Assembly (NCBI GenBank): GCA_036386415.1
Contig: DASVVT010000015.1
Span: forward strand, 62,001-126,000
Reading direction: 5' to 3'
Source: DASVVT01 sp036386415
GTDB lineage: Bacteria; Acidobacteriota; Blastocatellia; Pyrinomonadales; Pyrinomonadaceae
DNA: 64,000 bases
Positions 1 through 8,335 of this stretch are shown here, in pieces (within the stretch, counting starts at the first letter, position 1; every line of letters starts with the position of its first letter). Below the pieces are notes generated by a model. That model saw only the letters and a list, made by a program, of their open reading frames with translations. It ran no database searches and was not told the DNA's origin. Both the position numbers and the translations under genes were made by a program.

Positions 1-672
1 GCAGGGCTGCACCCTTCGCCTATCCCGCACGCCGATTATGTCACCACGACCACGCATAAGACCCTGCGCGGCCCGCGCGGCGGCCTCATCCTCTGCCGCG
101 AAGAGCACGCCGTCGAAGTTAATCGAAAACTGTTTCCGGGCGTGCAGGGCGGCCCGCTCGTCCACATCATCGCCGCCAAGGCTGTGGCCTTCGGCGAAGC
201 GCTCCGTGATGACTTCAAAGAGTATCAGCGGCAGGTCTTGAAGAACGCGAAGGCGCTCGCCGGGGAGTTGCAGGAACAGGGCTTGCGCATCGTCTCCGGC
301 GGCACAGACAATCACCTGATGCTCGTAGACGTGTTCATGGGAGGCAAAGGTATTACGGGCAAGGATGCCGAGAAGGCGCTCGAAGCCGCGCACATCACCG
401 TCAACAAGAACACGATCCCCTTTGACACCAACAAGCCTTTCGTCACTTCCGGCATCAGGATCGGCACGCCCGCCCTGACCACGCGCGGCATGGGCGAACG
501 GGAGATGCGCGAGATAGGACGGCTCATCGCAGCCATCCTGCATGAGCCTCAATCCGAAGAGGTGAAGCGCAAGGTTCAGCAGGGCGTCTCTGAACTCACG
601 GCGCGCTTCCCGCTCTACCCGAAGCGTTTCAAAGAGAGAGCGCCGGAGCAGGAAGCGATGGGCGCTGATTAG
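1..672 (+). CDS. glyA: Serine hydroxymethyltransferase, C-terminal part (5' end outside window)
   Basis: This is the 3' part of a PLP enzyme that interconverts serine and glycine and loads one-carbon units on tetrahydrofolate in the cytoplasm. The frame is open from base 1. The signature TTTTHKTLRGPRGG lies at visible residues 15-28, and the lysine at bases 58-60 is the expected Schiff-base lysine. The stretch VQGGPL and the C-terminal region RIGTPALTTRGMGE are typical of GlyA and bind cofactor and folate. About 223 residues are visible, roughly half of the usual 410-420. The stop is TAG at 670-672. The TIR gene follows after 21 bases. The identification is firm; only the start is missing. 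Confidence 0.96.
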   Translation, partial: AGLHPSPIPHADYVTTTTHKTLRGPRGGLILCREEHAVEVNRKLFPGVQGGPLVHIIAAKAVAFGEALRDDFKEYQRQVLKNAKALAGELQEQGLRIVSGGTDNHLMLVDVFMGGKGITGKDAEKALEAAHITVNKNTIPFDTNKPFVTSGIRIGTPALTTRGMGEREMREIGRLIAAILHEPQSEEVKRKVQQGVSELTARFPLYPKRFKERAPEQEAMGAD

Positions 673-693
673 AGAAAGATTCAGGTAAATAAA

Positions 694-1257
694 ATGGCAG
701 AAGTATTCGTTAGTCACATCCACGAAGAAGAAGAAGTAGCAAAGGCGGTTCAAAGATTCCTTCAACAGTCTTTTGATAACCAGCAAAATATATTTTTATC
801 ATCCGACCAACGGCAGGTATTTGCCGGAGAAAATTGGCTGGAGCGAATTCGACAAGAACTTGCTTCTGCAAGTGTGGTGGTTCTGCTGCTAAGTCAAAGA
901 TCGGTAGAGAGACCTTGGGTAAACTTCGAGGCAGGGGCAGCGTGGCTTGCTAAGAAAGTTGTGATTCCCGTTTGCTTCGGAAAGCTATCAAAGGATCAAT
1001 TACCAAAGCAATATGCATGGGCACAAGCTTTGAATCTGGCTGAAGACTCAGAATATTTAGTTAAGTCCGTAGCGCAACATCTAAAAATATTACCCCCTCC
1101 ACCATTTGGTAAAGAATATGATGAAGCCCATAAGAATCTGCTAGATAATCTAGAGGCCCTAGAAGACGTTGCTCTGAGTCACGCCATTGAAGAAGGCGAG
1201 CATGGCGGAACAGTTGACAGAGGAGAGATATTTGAAATCCTAGAGGGCAACAGGTGA
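694..1257 (+). CDS. TIR-domain protein with antitoxin-like C-terminal tail
   Basis: A 187-residue protein. Residues 1-130 read as a bacterial TIR domain: VFVSH near the N-terminus, a hydrophobic strand VVVLLLS at 61-67, and RPWVNFEAGAAW at 73-84, where E79 sits where the catalytic NADase glutamate is found in enzymatic TIR domains. A proline-rich linker (PPPP, 134-137) separates it from a short acidic helical tail. That tail (LEDVALSHAIEEGE, 156-169, followed by DRGEIFEIL) resembles the toxin-binding C-terminus of Phd/RelB-type antitoxins. The next gene is a RelE-like toxin whose GTG start overlaps this stop, which is the usual antitoxin position. The reading as a TIR-antitoxin fusion is inference; the TIR call is firm. 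Base composition is more AT-rich than glyA and the helicase on either side, suggesting transfer. Confidence 0.85.
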   Translation: MAEVFVSHIHEEEEVAKAVQRFLQQSFDNQQNIFLSSDQRQVFAGENWLERIRQELASASVVVLLLSQRSVERPWVNFEAGAAWLAKKVVIPVCFGKLSKDQLPKQYAWAQALNLAEDSEYLVKSVAQHLKILPPPPFGKEYDEAHKNLLDNLEALEDVALSHAIEEGEHGGTVDRGEIFEILEGNR

Positions 1258-1520
1258 ACGTAGAGTTCAAAGAAAGCTTTGCCAGGGATTTGCGTAGCAT
1301 TAAAGATAAACCTCTATTAAAGCGGGTCAAGGAACTCATCGAGAGAGTTGAGCAGGCTCAACATATAGATGAGCTAGGCAATCTGAAGAAGCTCAAAGGC
1401 GGCGGTCATTATTACCGCATTAGAATTGGTGATTATCGGGTGGGCCTTATAATTGAAGATGATGTGGTAATATTTGTACGGTTCCTCAATAGAAAAGAAG
1501 TATATAGGTACTTCCCATAA
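1254..1520 (+). CDS. RelE/ParE-family toxin
   Basis: An 88-residue protein of the RelE/ParE superfamily, members of which cleave ribosome-bound mRNA or inhibit gyrase. The order of elements fits: N-terminal strand MNVEFKESFARDL, two helices rich in Lys and Leu, then LKGGGHYYRIRIGDYRVGLI (residues 47-66) and a terminal RKEVYRYFP. Length is normal for the family. The GTG start at 1254 overlaps the TGA of the TIR gene at 1255-1257, so translation is probably coupled. No separate antitoxin gene is present on either side: upstream is the TIR protein and downstream, after 44 bases, a helicase. Whether the toxin is active cannot be told from sequence. Confidence 0.88.
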   Translation: MNVEFKESFARDLRSIKDKPLLKRVKELIERVEQAQHIDELGNLKKLKGGGHYYRIRIGDYRVGLIIEDDVVIFVRFLNRKEVYRYFP

Positions 1521-1564
1521 CAATATTTTTCTCTCTCTACTCCACTTCAGACATTGCTGATTTT

Positions 1565-3565
1565 ATGGAAGAGATTTTCGGTCACGGCGGCTTGATCGCG
1601 CGTGCGCATCCTGAGTATGAATATCGCCCCGGCCAGATCGAGATGGCCCGCGCCGTGCTGCGCGCGTTCGAGGAGAAACGCCACCTGATCGTAGAGGCGG
1701 GCACAGGCACGGGGAAGACCTTGGCGTATCTGGTTCCGGCGGTGGCGGCGGCGGTCGCGACGGGCGGGCGCGTCATCATCTCGACGGGCACGAAGAACCT
1801 GCAAGAGCAGTTGATGGAGAAGGACATCCCTTTTCTGCAACGCGTTCTGCCGCGAAAGTTCTCGGCTGCCTACATGAAGGGGCGCGCCAATTATGCCTGC
1901 CTTCAGCGCATCAAGCGCGCGGAGAATTCGCCCGTGCTCGAAGGTCTGGACGAAATGGACTATTTCGACGAGGTGCGCCAATGGGCTAGACAGTCGCAGA
2001 CGGGCGACCGCGCGGAGCTGGTAGAGTTACCTGAAAACCTCTCCTTCTGGCGTCACATAGACGCGCGCAGCGAGACCTGCCTCGGCCAGAAATGCCCGGA
2101 CTTCGATCCGTGCTTCATCACGCGTATGCGACAGAATGCGCTTGCTGCGGAGATCGTCATTGTCAATCACCACCTCTTCTTCGCCGATCTCAGTTTGCGC
2201 GGCAGCCAGTACGGGCAGGTGCTGCCTGATTACTCGGCGGTCATTTTCGATGAAGCGCACCTGGTCGAAGACGTGGCCGCAGAGTATTTCGGGGCGCAGG
2301 TCTCAAGCTATCAGATGGAAGACCTCGTGCGCGATCTCGCGATGCTGCCCGTCACGAGCGTGGATGCGAACCGCGAGCTGACGAAGGTGGCCGGGCGCAT
2401 CACGCGGTTCAGTGACAACTTCTGGATGGGCTTTAAGGAGGGGCGCGGCGACGAGGGGAGATTTCCGATCCTGCCGGGCACGTTCGCCCGAAGAATGACG
2501 AACGGTGAAATAGAGGCGACCCCGCTGGGACAGGGTTATCTGGGGTTGGACGGCGCGCTTGAAAGGATGGAGACGACACTCGACGCGCTCGCAGAGCAAC
2601 CGCCTGAGATTGAAAATCTCGTGCGGCGCATCCGGCAGATTCGTTTCGATCTGCAATTTATTGTCGCGGGCGATGATAAGTCTTTCGTCTACTGGATGGA
2701 GCGGCGCGGGCGCGGCCTCTTCCTGCGCGCTTCACCGATAGACGTCTCCGGCCTTCTGCAAGACAAGCTATTCGAGCGTGTCGAGACCGTGGTGCTGACT
2801 TCGGCGACGCTCGCCAGCGCGGGCAGCTTCGGCTTCATACGCGAGCGTCTCGGTCTCATAGACAACGCGGATGACCTGATCGCGCCGTCGAGCTTCGACT
2901 ATGAAACGCAGGCTGTGCTCTACTTGCCGCAACGCATGCCAGACCCGCGTGCGCCGGAATGGTCTGAGCGTGCTGCCGCCGAAGTTATTAAAATCTTGAA
3001 CGCCACACAGGGGCGCGCCTTCGTCCTTTCGACGAGCTTTGCGGGCATGCACGCGCTCTACGAGCGTGTCACGCGCGAGGTCGATTTCCCGTGCTTCCTT
3101 CAGGGCAGCGCATCGAAGGCGGGGCTGCTTGAGAAGTTTCGCGAAACGCCGCACGCCGTTCTCTTCGCGACCTCAAGTTTCTGGCAGGGTGTCGACGTGC
3201 GCGGCGAACAACTCTCGTGCGTGATTATTGACAAGCTGCCGTTTGCAGTGCCTTCCGACCCTGTGGTCGCCGCCCGCCAACGTTACATAGACGATCAGGG
3301 CGGATCGAGCTTTTACGAGTACAGCGTGCCGCAGGCGATCATCAGCTTGAAGCAGGGACTGGGACGCTTAATCAGAAGCACGACCGACCGGGGCGTGCTC
3401 GCCGTGCTTGATCCACGTCTGCGCACCAAAGCTTACGGACGCCTTTTTCTGGAAAGCCTGCCCCCGTGCCGCGTGACATCCGATATTGAGACGGTCGCTC
3501 GCGTATTTCATCCAGAGCCCGATGCCCACAGTCCAATGTCCAGGGTCGAGCGTGCGCGTTCGTAA
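1565..3565 (+). CDS. DinG/XPD-type ATP-dependent DNA helicase
   Basis: A 666-residue superfamily 2 helicase of the iron-sulfur XPD/DinG group, which unwinds DNA 5' to 3' and resolves structured or RNA-containing DNA. Walker A is EAGTGTGKT at residues 44-52 and the DEAH box is at 229-232. Four cysteines at 112, 172, 177 and 183 lie between them in the arrangement that holds a 4Fe-4S cluster. Late motifs include TSSFWQGVDV and QGLGRLIRS near residues 540-605. The ATG at 1565 puts the Walker A at the usual distance from the N-terminus. The last dozen codons run into a degenerate inverted repeat of the word GTCCAA/GACTTTG, so the C-terminal tail is repeat-derived. Confidence 0.93.
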   Translation: MEEIFGHGGLIARAHPEYEYRPGQIEMARAVLRAFEEKRHLIVEAGTGTGKTLAYLVPAVAAAVATGGRVIISTGTKNLQEQLMEKDIPFLQRVLPRKFSAAYMKGRANYACLQRIKRAENSPVLEGLDEMDYFDEVRQWARQSQTGDRAELVELPENLSFWRHIDARSETCLGQKCPDFDPCFITRMRQNALAAEIVIVNHHLFFADLSLRGSQYGQVLPDYSAVIFDEAHLVEDVAAEYFGAQVSSYQMEDLVRDLAMLPVTSVDANRELTKVAGRITRFSDNFWMGFKEGRGDEGRFPILPGTFARRMTNGEIEATPLGQGYLGLDGALERMETTLDALAEQPPEIENLVRRIRQIRFDLQFIVAGDDKSFVYWMERRGRGLFLRASPIDVSGLLQDKLFERVETVVLTSATLASAGSFGFIRERLGLIDNADDLIAPSSFDYETQAVLYLPQRMPDPRAPEWSERAAAEVIKILNATQGRAFVLSTSFAGMHALYERVTREVDFPCFLQGSASKAGLLEKFRETPHAVLFATSSFWQGVDVRGEQLSCVIIDKLPFAVPSDPVVAARQRYIDDQGGSSFYEYSVPQAIISLKQGLGRLIRSTTDRGVLAVLDPRLRTKAYGRLFLESLPPCRVTSDIETVARVFHPEPDAHSPMSRVERARS

Positions 3566-3625
3566 GATGGACGACTTACCTCTGCTGGCTTGCGACTTTG
3601 GACTTTGGACTTTAGACTTTTGCCT

Positions 3626-4000
3626 ATGTTTGAAGTGATGATCGAGCGCAACTTTTCGAGCGCGCACCAGTTGCGCGGCTATAAGGGGAAGTGCGAGAAC
3701 CTGCACGGGCACAATTACAAGATCGAGATTTATGCGCGCGGGCGTGAGCTGGACAACATAGGGTTGCTCGTTGATTTCGTCGAGCTGAAAGAGGCCGCAG
3801 ACGAAGTGGTGCAATACCTGGATCACCGCAACCTGAATGAACTGTCGCCGTTTGACGAAGAGCTGAACCCGTCGGCGGAAAACCTCGCGCGCTACATTCT
3901 GGAACGCATCGCCTCACGCGTCGGAGATGAGCGCGTCCAAATCTACAAAGTACGCTGCTTCGAGACGCCGACCAGCGTGGCGACTTATCAAGTAGGCTAG
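3626..4000 (+). CDS. queD: 6-pyruvoyl tetrahydropterin synthase / QueD family protein
   Basis: A 124-residue T-fold enzyme. In most bacteria this family makes 6-carboxy-tetrahydropterin from dihydroneopterin triphosphate, the second step of queuosine synthesis. Zinc ligands H14, H27 and H29 are seen in SSAHQL and NLHGHNY, the catalytic cysteine is C23 in GKCENLHG, and the conserved LDHRNLN (around 66-72) and CFETPTS (111-117) supply the other active-site residues. I chose the ATG at 3626 because an in-frame extension upstream would encode only the repeat GACTTTGGACTTT. The gene is convergent with the DapB-like gene across a hairpin. No other queuosine gene is in the window, so QueD rather than another pterin role is an inference. 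Confidence 0.88.
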   Translation: MFEVMIERNFSSAHQLRGYKGKCENLHGHNYKIEIYARGRELDNIGLLVDFVELKEAADEVVQYLDHRNLNELSPFDEELNPSAENLARYILERIASRVGDERVQIYKVRCFETPTSVATYQVG

Positions 4001-4020
4001 AACGGTATCCAGTCAGGTTT

Positions 4021-4115
4021 TTAAACGCAAAGGACGCAAAGTGCATCGCAGAGGGCGCAGAGAAGTTGAACTCTCTGCGCCCTCCAGCGTCTTCCCTTGG
4101 CGACCTTTGCGTTAA
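4021..4115. repeat. Intergenic inverted repeat, likely bidirectional terminator
   Basis: The arms GAGGGCGCAGAGA (4051-4063) and TCTCTGCGCCCTC (4072-4084) are perfectly complementary over 13 bp. An outer pair, AACGCAAAGG (from 4024) and CCTTTGCGTT (4104-4113), extends the stem. It fills the gap between two converging genes. The same word, built on CGCAAAGG, recurs in the element at 48350-48442. Confidence 0.85.
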
Positions 4116-4123
4116 AATCTTTT

Positions 4124-4921
4124 TCAATCCAGAAAATCGTCTAGACCCCGGACGAGCCCCGTCGTGTTCTTCACCTTTCGGATCGCGAGCAGCGTGCCCT
4201 GTATGTAGGGCGCAGCGCCCGTGCCTGCATCATGACGGATTGTGAGGCGCTCGTCCTCTTCGCCGAAGATTACTTCGACGCCGATGACGTAGCCGGGGAG
4301 GCGTATGGAATGAATCTGGCTTCCGTTGAGGGTGGCTCCGCGACTCTCCCTGCGTCCCAGAGTCTTCTCAAGGGGGTAGATGGTTTCCGGTTCCCTGATC
4401 TCTGACAGACGAAAGGCCAGCTCGCGTGTGACGCCGCTCGGCGCGTCCGGTTTCGTCGCTGAGGCGTAATCTATGATCTCCCAGTGGGAAAGATACTTCG
4501 CCGCCTCGCGCGCGAAGCGTTCGAGCAGCACGGCTGTGATCGCAAAGTTTCCGGCGGCGATGACGCCGACGCCTTTGGTCAGTGCCGCCTCGTTGATCTC
4601 ATCGAAATCCTCGTCCGCCAGCCCCGAAGTACCGATCACGACATGAACGCCAAGGCTTATCGCCGTCAAAACGTTTGCCTTGACCACGTCCGGCCTGGTG
4701 TAATCGACCAGCACGTCGGTCGGGTGACGCAACGCCTCTTCGACCGTTGCGCTGACGATCAGATCGAGCCCCGGCTCGCCTATCACTTCGCCCAGGTTCT
4801 GACCCTCGTAAGTGCGGGAGACAGCGCCCGCAAGCTTCAGGTCTTCAGAGTGAAAGATCGCCGCGCTCAGAGGTCTTCCCACCCAACCGGTCGCGCCAGC
4901 GATGCATACATTCAGGCTCAT
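4124..4921 (-). CDS. DapB-like dihydrodipicolinate reductase homologue, active-site histidines absent
   Basis: A 265-residue protein with the fold of 4-hydroxy-tetrahydrodipicolinate reductase, the NAD(P)H enzyme of lysine and diaminopimelate synthesis. The dinucleotide-binding loop IAGATGWVGRP is at residues 7-17, VDYTRPD at 72-78 and GTSGL at 97-101. The active-site block reads EIIDYASATKPDAPSG (148-163). In characterised DapB this block carries two adjacent histidines before the lysine; here they are Ala and Ser, while the lysine and DAPSG are kept. It may be a divergent reductase or a related dehydrogenase with another substrate. No other lysine gene is nearby. The gene is separated from the cupin gene upstream by an inverted repeat. 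Confidence 0.8.
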   Translation of the reverse strand: MSLNVCIAGATGWVGRPLSAAIFHSEDLKLAGAVSRTYEGQNLGEVIGEPGLDLIVSATVEEALRHPTDVLVDYTRPDVVKANVLTAISLGVHVVIGTSGLADEDFDEINEAALTKGVGVIAAGNFAITAVLLERFAREAAKYLSHWEIIDYASATKPDAPSGVTRELAFRLSEIREPETIYPLEKTLGRRESRGATLNGSQIHSIRLPGYVIGVEVIFGEEDERLTIRHDAGTGAAPYIQGTLLAIRKVKNTTGLVRGLDDFLD

Positions 4922-4948
4922 GATTCAGATTCTCAGCCGTCATACTGA

Positions 4949-5058
4949 ACCACAGAGACACAGAGGCACAGAGAAGAAGGTAAGAAATAAGCTGAGATAG
5001 AAATGCTCAATCTATCCAAATATGTATCTTGATCCTGTCTTCTCTGTGTCTCTGTGGT
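4949..5058. repeat. Intergenic inverted repeat of the word CACAGAGA
   Basis: ACCACAGAGACACAGAG (from 4949) is matched by CTCTGTGTCTCTGTGGT (ending 5058), with about 60 bases between the arms. Each arm is itself a tandem run of ACAGAG. It lies between two co-directional genes. The same word is used again at 52570-52668. Confidence 0.85.
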
Positions 5059-5078
5059 GATTCCTTCGTTAATCATTC

Positions 5079-5465
5079 TCAAATGGCGTCACCGCTTGCA
5101 GCGGCTTCGCCGCCTTCAGGCCCGTAGAATATAACCCAGACGACCAGATCGTCGCTGAAGTTCTCGAAGCGGTGCGCCTCACCTGCGGCGGCGAAAAGTA
5201 GATCGCCGGGGCGGAACGGTTGGCGACTCTCTTCCAGAACGAAATCCCCGCTGCCTTCTACGACGACGTACACTTCATCGCGCGTGTGCGGCTTCTGCGG
5301 GTCTGAGCCGCGCGGCGCGTAGACCTCGACCAGCAGGCTGCCATGCTCGAAGACCGTTGCGAAGCGCTCTCCCTGCGGCCCGGGCAAGAGTGCCATCGCT
5401 TCCGCCACAGTTGCCCTGCGCCGTTCGCTGAAACGCTGACCGCTCGCCTCTTTGTTCGTGCCCAT
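5079..5465 (-). CDS. Small cupin-domain protein
   Basis: A 128-residue single-domain cupin. The first cupin motif is visible around residues 60-80 (PHTRDEVYVVVEGSGDF) and the second around 88-105 (PGDLLFAAAGEAHRFEN), together giving the beta-barrel with a metal site from His, Glu and His. FxDxxVVWVIFYGPEGG closes the barrel. No further domain and no signal peptide are present, so it is cytosolic. Substrate cannot be predicted; related small cupins range from sugar epimerase-like enzymes to regulatory binding proteins. It stands alone between an inverted repeat and a TPM-domain gene. Confidence 0.85.
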   Translation of the reverse strand: MGTNKEASGQRFSERRRATVAEAMALLPGPQGERFATVFEHGSLLVEVYAPRGSDPQKPHTRDEVYVVVEGSGDFVLEESRQPFRPGDLLFAAAGEAHRFENFSDDLVVWVIFYGPEGGEAAASGDAI

Positions 5466-5516
5466 AGATTTCCCACCTCATGCGGTTACATTCTTCGACG
5501 GGAGACAGCTAGAGCG

Positions 5517-6131
5517 TCACAGTTTACGAGTCAGCGTAAACCCTCTGATCTTTTCCAACCTCTCAATGATCGCCTTGACGTACTTGATGAGTCCTTTGGC
5601 ATACTGACCCTGCCGGTATAATTCTTTTGACTGGTCGCCCAGCTCTTTACAGACTTCATCCGGTAAATCCTGTTCCAGACTGCGGCTGACCTGGATTCTC
5701 CACTGACGGTCTTTAACCGCCAGCATCAACAAGAGACCGCCACCCTTGGACGGATCCTTCGAGCCGATCCCCCATCCCTTCGCGACGGCGAGAGAATAAT
5801 CGAGGAGCGGCTGTCCTCCGGTAGTCTCAATCGTCACCACTGCGAATTCAATCCCGGATTTATCTTTTAATTCGATTAGGACAGTCTCCAAACGCTGCTT
5901 TGATTGAGGGTCAAATGCCCTGGCGTAATCGTTGACGAAACCTGTCGGAGGAGGAAGCGGGCTTTTAACCTGAGTCCCACTATTCTGTGTCTGAGACGTG
6001 GTTTGAAGATGAGCGGCAACATTATTGTTTACGCTCAGCGACGTTTCGGAGGTGTTGGAGCAACTTACAACCAGGAGCAGCCCTATTGTGGAGAGCACTG
6101 CGACGCGAGCTGATGGGAATTTCGCACCCAT
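5517..6131 (-). CDS. TPM-domain lipoprotein
   Basis: About 204 residues. A basic N-terminus, a hydrophobic stretch and LLVVSC-SN give a signal peptide with lipobox, so the protein is probably lipid-anchored. After a low-complexity spacer, residues about 65-200 form a TPM domain (NDYARAFDP, then KDKSGIEFAVVTIETT, YSLAVAKGWGIGSKD and GGGLLLMLAVKDRQWRIQVS). TPM domains occur in periplasmic proteins linked to photosystem repair in plants and to envelope functions in bacteria. The ATG at 6131 places the signal peptide at the N-terminus; an upstream ATG at 6176 would add 15 residues. Role unknown. Confidence 0.82.
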   Translation of the reverse strand: MGAKFPSARVAVLSTIGLLLVVSCSNTSETSLSVNNNVAAHLQTTSQTQNSGTQVKSPLPPPTGFVNDYARAFDPQSKQRLETVLIELKDKSGIEFAVVTIETTGGQPLLDYSLAVAKGWGIGSKDPSKGGGLLLMLAVKDRQWRIQVSRSLEQDLPDEVCKELGDQSKELYRQGQYAKGLIKYVKAIIERLEKIRGFTLTRKL

Positions 6132-6192
6132 TTTTAACCACACTCCACAGAGACTCACGGATGTAAGGCTGCTCAAAAGCTTGAAGCCTAAC

Positions 6193-7581
6193 TTATGAAG
6201 AGACGATCTGCCCCACGTCGATGTGGTATTTTCTGATCTTGCTGTAGAGGCGCGGGCGATAGATACCTAACAGGTTGGCTGCCGCCTGCTTGTTGCCGCC
6301 GGTTCTTTGCAGCGTCTTTTCGATGACCAGTTTTTCGATGTCTTCGAGCGTCATATTGGGCGGCACGTCCCAACTGACGCCCTGCACAGCGCCTTCGGGC
6401 AAGGAGCCGTTATCGAAAGGAAGATCGACGGGGTCAATCTTGTTCGCTTTAGCCAGCAGCACCGCGCGCTCTATGACGTTCTGCAATTCACGCACGTTGC
6501 CAGGCCAGGAGTGCGCAAACAGCCGCTGGTAGGCTGCCTGCGAGACACCCGTGATCGGGCGTTCGTATTTCTGCGCGTACATCTTGAGGAAATGATCCGT
6601 GAGAAGCTGTATGTCCTCCGTGCGCTCGCGCAGAGGGGGAACGTGAATCGTGATCGTCGAGATGCGATAGAAGAGGTCGTCGCGCAGAACGCCGTCGCGG
6701 ATGGCATCAGCCGGTGGCCGATTCGTCGAGGTGATGAGACGGAAATCCACGGCGTAGGTCTTCTCCGAGCCGATCTTGCGGTAGCTCCTCTCCTGTAGCA
6801 CCCGCAGGAGCTTGGGTTGCAGCTCGACGGGCATCTCGGCAATCTCGTCCAGCAGGAGCGAGCCGCCCGCAGCGTGCTGCACCAGCCCTTCCTTGTCAGC
6901 GTGCGCGCCCGTGAACGCGCCCTTGGTGTGGCCGAAGAGTTCCGACTCGATCAGCTCTTTCGGCAGCGCGGCGCAGTTGACCTTGATGAAGGGCTTCTTC
7001 GAGCGCAGAGAGTTGTAGTGAATGGCGTTGGCGATCAACTCTTTGCCCGTGCCGGATTCGCCGACGATGAGGACGTTGGCGTCCGATTTGGCGACGGATT
7101 CTATTGTTTCGTAAATCTGCTGCATCTGCTTGGACGCGCCGATGATGTTGAAGTATTCGGCGCGGGTCGAGAGCTGGCGGCGCATGCTCTCGGTCTCGGC
7201 CATCAACTCACGCCGCTCCAAAGCCTTTTCAACGAGGGGCAGCATCTGCTCGAAGTCGAAAGGTTTTTCGACGAAGTAGAACGCGCCCGCCTTGGTCGCT
7301 TCCACAGCGCGTGCGACTGAGCCGTAGCCTGTCACGACGATGACCTCTGTGGCGGGCTGCGCGTCCTTCATGTGCCGCATCACATCGAGACCGTCCATGT
7401 CCGGCAATTGAAGATCACAGATGGCGAGATGATGCCCGCCGCGATCAAACAACTCTATCGCTTCGGCGCCATTGGCCGCCGTGTCCACCTTGTATCCCTC
7501 TTCGGCCAGATTCTGCTTGAGCGAATCGGCCATCATCGGTTCATCGTCAACGACAAGAATACGTGCGTCTTTACGTTCCAC
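6193..7581 (-). CDS. NtrC-family sigma-54-dependent response regulator
   Basis: A 462-residue regulator with three domains. The receiver spans residues 5-120 with phosphoacceptor D56 in CDLQLPDMDG, T84 and K106. The AAA+ domain (about 145-385) has Walker A GESGTGKE (174-181) and the sigma-54 contact loop GAFTGA (221-226). A Fis-type helix-turn-helix closes the protein (about 425-460, GGNKQAAANLLGIYRPRLYS). It should activate sigma-54 RNA polymerase when phosphorylated. The histidine-kinase-like gene directly upstream on the same strand is the likely partner; a hairpin separates them. Target genes cannot be named from this window. Confidence 0.93.
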   Translation of the reverse strand: MERKDARILVVDDEPMMADSLKQNLAEEGYKVDTAANGAEAIELFDRGGHHLAICDLQLPDMDGLDVMRHMKDAQPATEVIVVTGYGSVARAVEATKAGAFYFVEKPFDFEQMLPLVEKALERRELMAETESMRRQLSTRAEYFNIIGASKQMQQIYETIESVAKSDANVLIVGESGTGKELIANAIHYNSLRSKKPFIKVNCAALPKELIESELFGHTKGAFTGAHADKEGLVQHAAGGSLLLDEIAEMPVELQPKLLRVLQERSYRKIGSEKTYAVDFRLITSTNRPPADAIRDGVLRDDLFYRISTITIHVPPLRERTEDIQLLTDHFLKMYAQKYERPITGVSQAAYQRLFAHSWPGNVRELQNVIERAVLLAKANKIDPVDLPFDNGSLPEGAVQGVSWDVPPNMTLEDIEKLVIEKTLQRTGGNKQAAANLLGIYRPRLYSKIRKYHIDVGQIVSS

Positions 7582-7594
7582 CCGGTTCTCCTAA

Positions 7595-7680
7595 GGGATG
7601 AGGGATGAGGGATGAGGAATGAATGAAAAGAAAGACAGCAGCTTTTCTTTTTTCATCCCTCATCCCTTATCCCTCATCCC
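7595..7680. repeat. Inverted repeat of the word GGATGAG, overlapping a stop codon
   Basis: Three or four copies of GGGATGA on one side (7595-7620) face TCATCCC copies on the other (about 7653-7680). The right arm supplies the last codons (DRDEG) and the TAA stop of the kinase-like gene on the minus strand. Confidence 0.85.
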
Positions 7681-8335
7681 TATCTTTTAGCGGGAGGCTG
7701 ACGCGCAGCGTATTCGATGCCTGCGCGGCCTCTCCACCGTGTGCTTCAATTATTTTCGCCGCGAGCGACATACGCAATGCGTCGCTCCCGGCGAATGAAT
7801 GAAAAGGATCGTGGTCGTCGTTTGATTTAACGTTGCGCCACTCGATCAGCGCCGTGGGCTCATCCGTCGCTTCCTCTGTTCGGACATGGATTAAGAGTGC
7901 CGCGCTCCCGTCAACCTGGCCCAAATGGAGCGCTGCGGTCGTGATCGTTTGGAGCGCCTCGGCGATCAAAGTTCCGTCGAGTTGGCCTTCGATTGTCGGG
8001 GTCGCCGCTTCAAAGTAAACTCCTTCGCTCATCGCAACGCCTGAGACGATTTTAACGAGATCGACGCCGGGCTGGCGGCGCAACTCTATGTGGCGACCGT
8101 AGCGCACAAGCGCCGTCATGTCGGAGGCCGCGCGCTCCAGACCCGCGATCAGCTTCAGGATGGTCTCCTGCTCGTCTGCGGGGCGTGCGCTCTTCTCCAT
8201 GCGTTTGCGTAAAAATGTGGCATAGAGTTTGAGACCGTTTAACTGGTTCTTCAGGTCGTGAACAATCTGGACGGATGCGCGCCCCAGTTCCTGGAGCGTG
8301 TGAACGTCTTTTGTTTCAGTTAATAATGGCTTCAT
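7667..8335 (-). CDS. Histidine-kinase-like protein with degenerate ATPase domain
   Basis: About 222 residues, with no membrane segment or sensor domain. The region ASVQIVHDLKNQLNGLKLYA near residue 30 resembles the H-box of a dimerisation domain, with H34 or its neighbour as the possible phosphorylation site. The C-terminal half looks like a reduced GHKL fold ending in AAKIIEAHGGEAAQ and LRVSLPL, but a clear N-box and the G1/G2 glycine motifs are missing. It precedes the NtrC-type regulator on the same strand and probably feeds it, perhaps as a phosphotransfer or scaffold protein. The ATG at 8335 was preferred over 8359 because the shared sequence begins there. The stop lies inside a repeat arm. 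Confidence 0.65.
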   Translation of the reverse strand: MKPLLTETKDVHTLQELGRASVQIVHDLKNQLNGLKLYATFLRKRMEKSARPADEQETILKLIAGLERAASDMTALVRYGRHIELRRQPGVDLVKIVSGVAMSEGVYFEAATPTIEGQLDGTLIAEALQTITTAALHLGQVDGSAALLIHVRTEEATDEPTALIEWRNVKSNDDHDPFHSFAGSDALRMSLAAKIIEAHGGEAAQASNTLRVSLPLKDRDEG

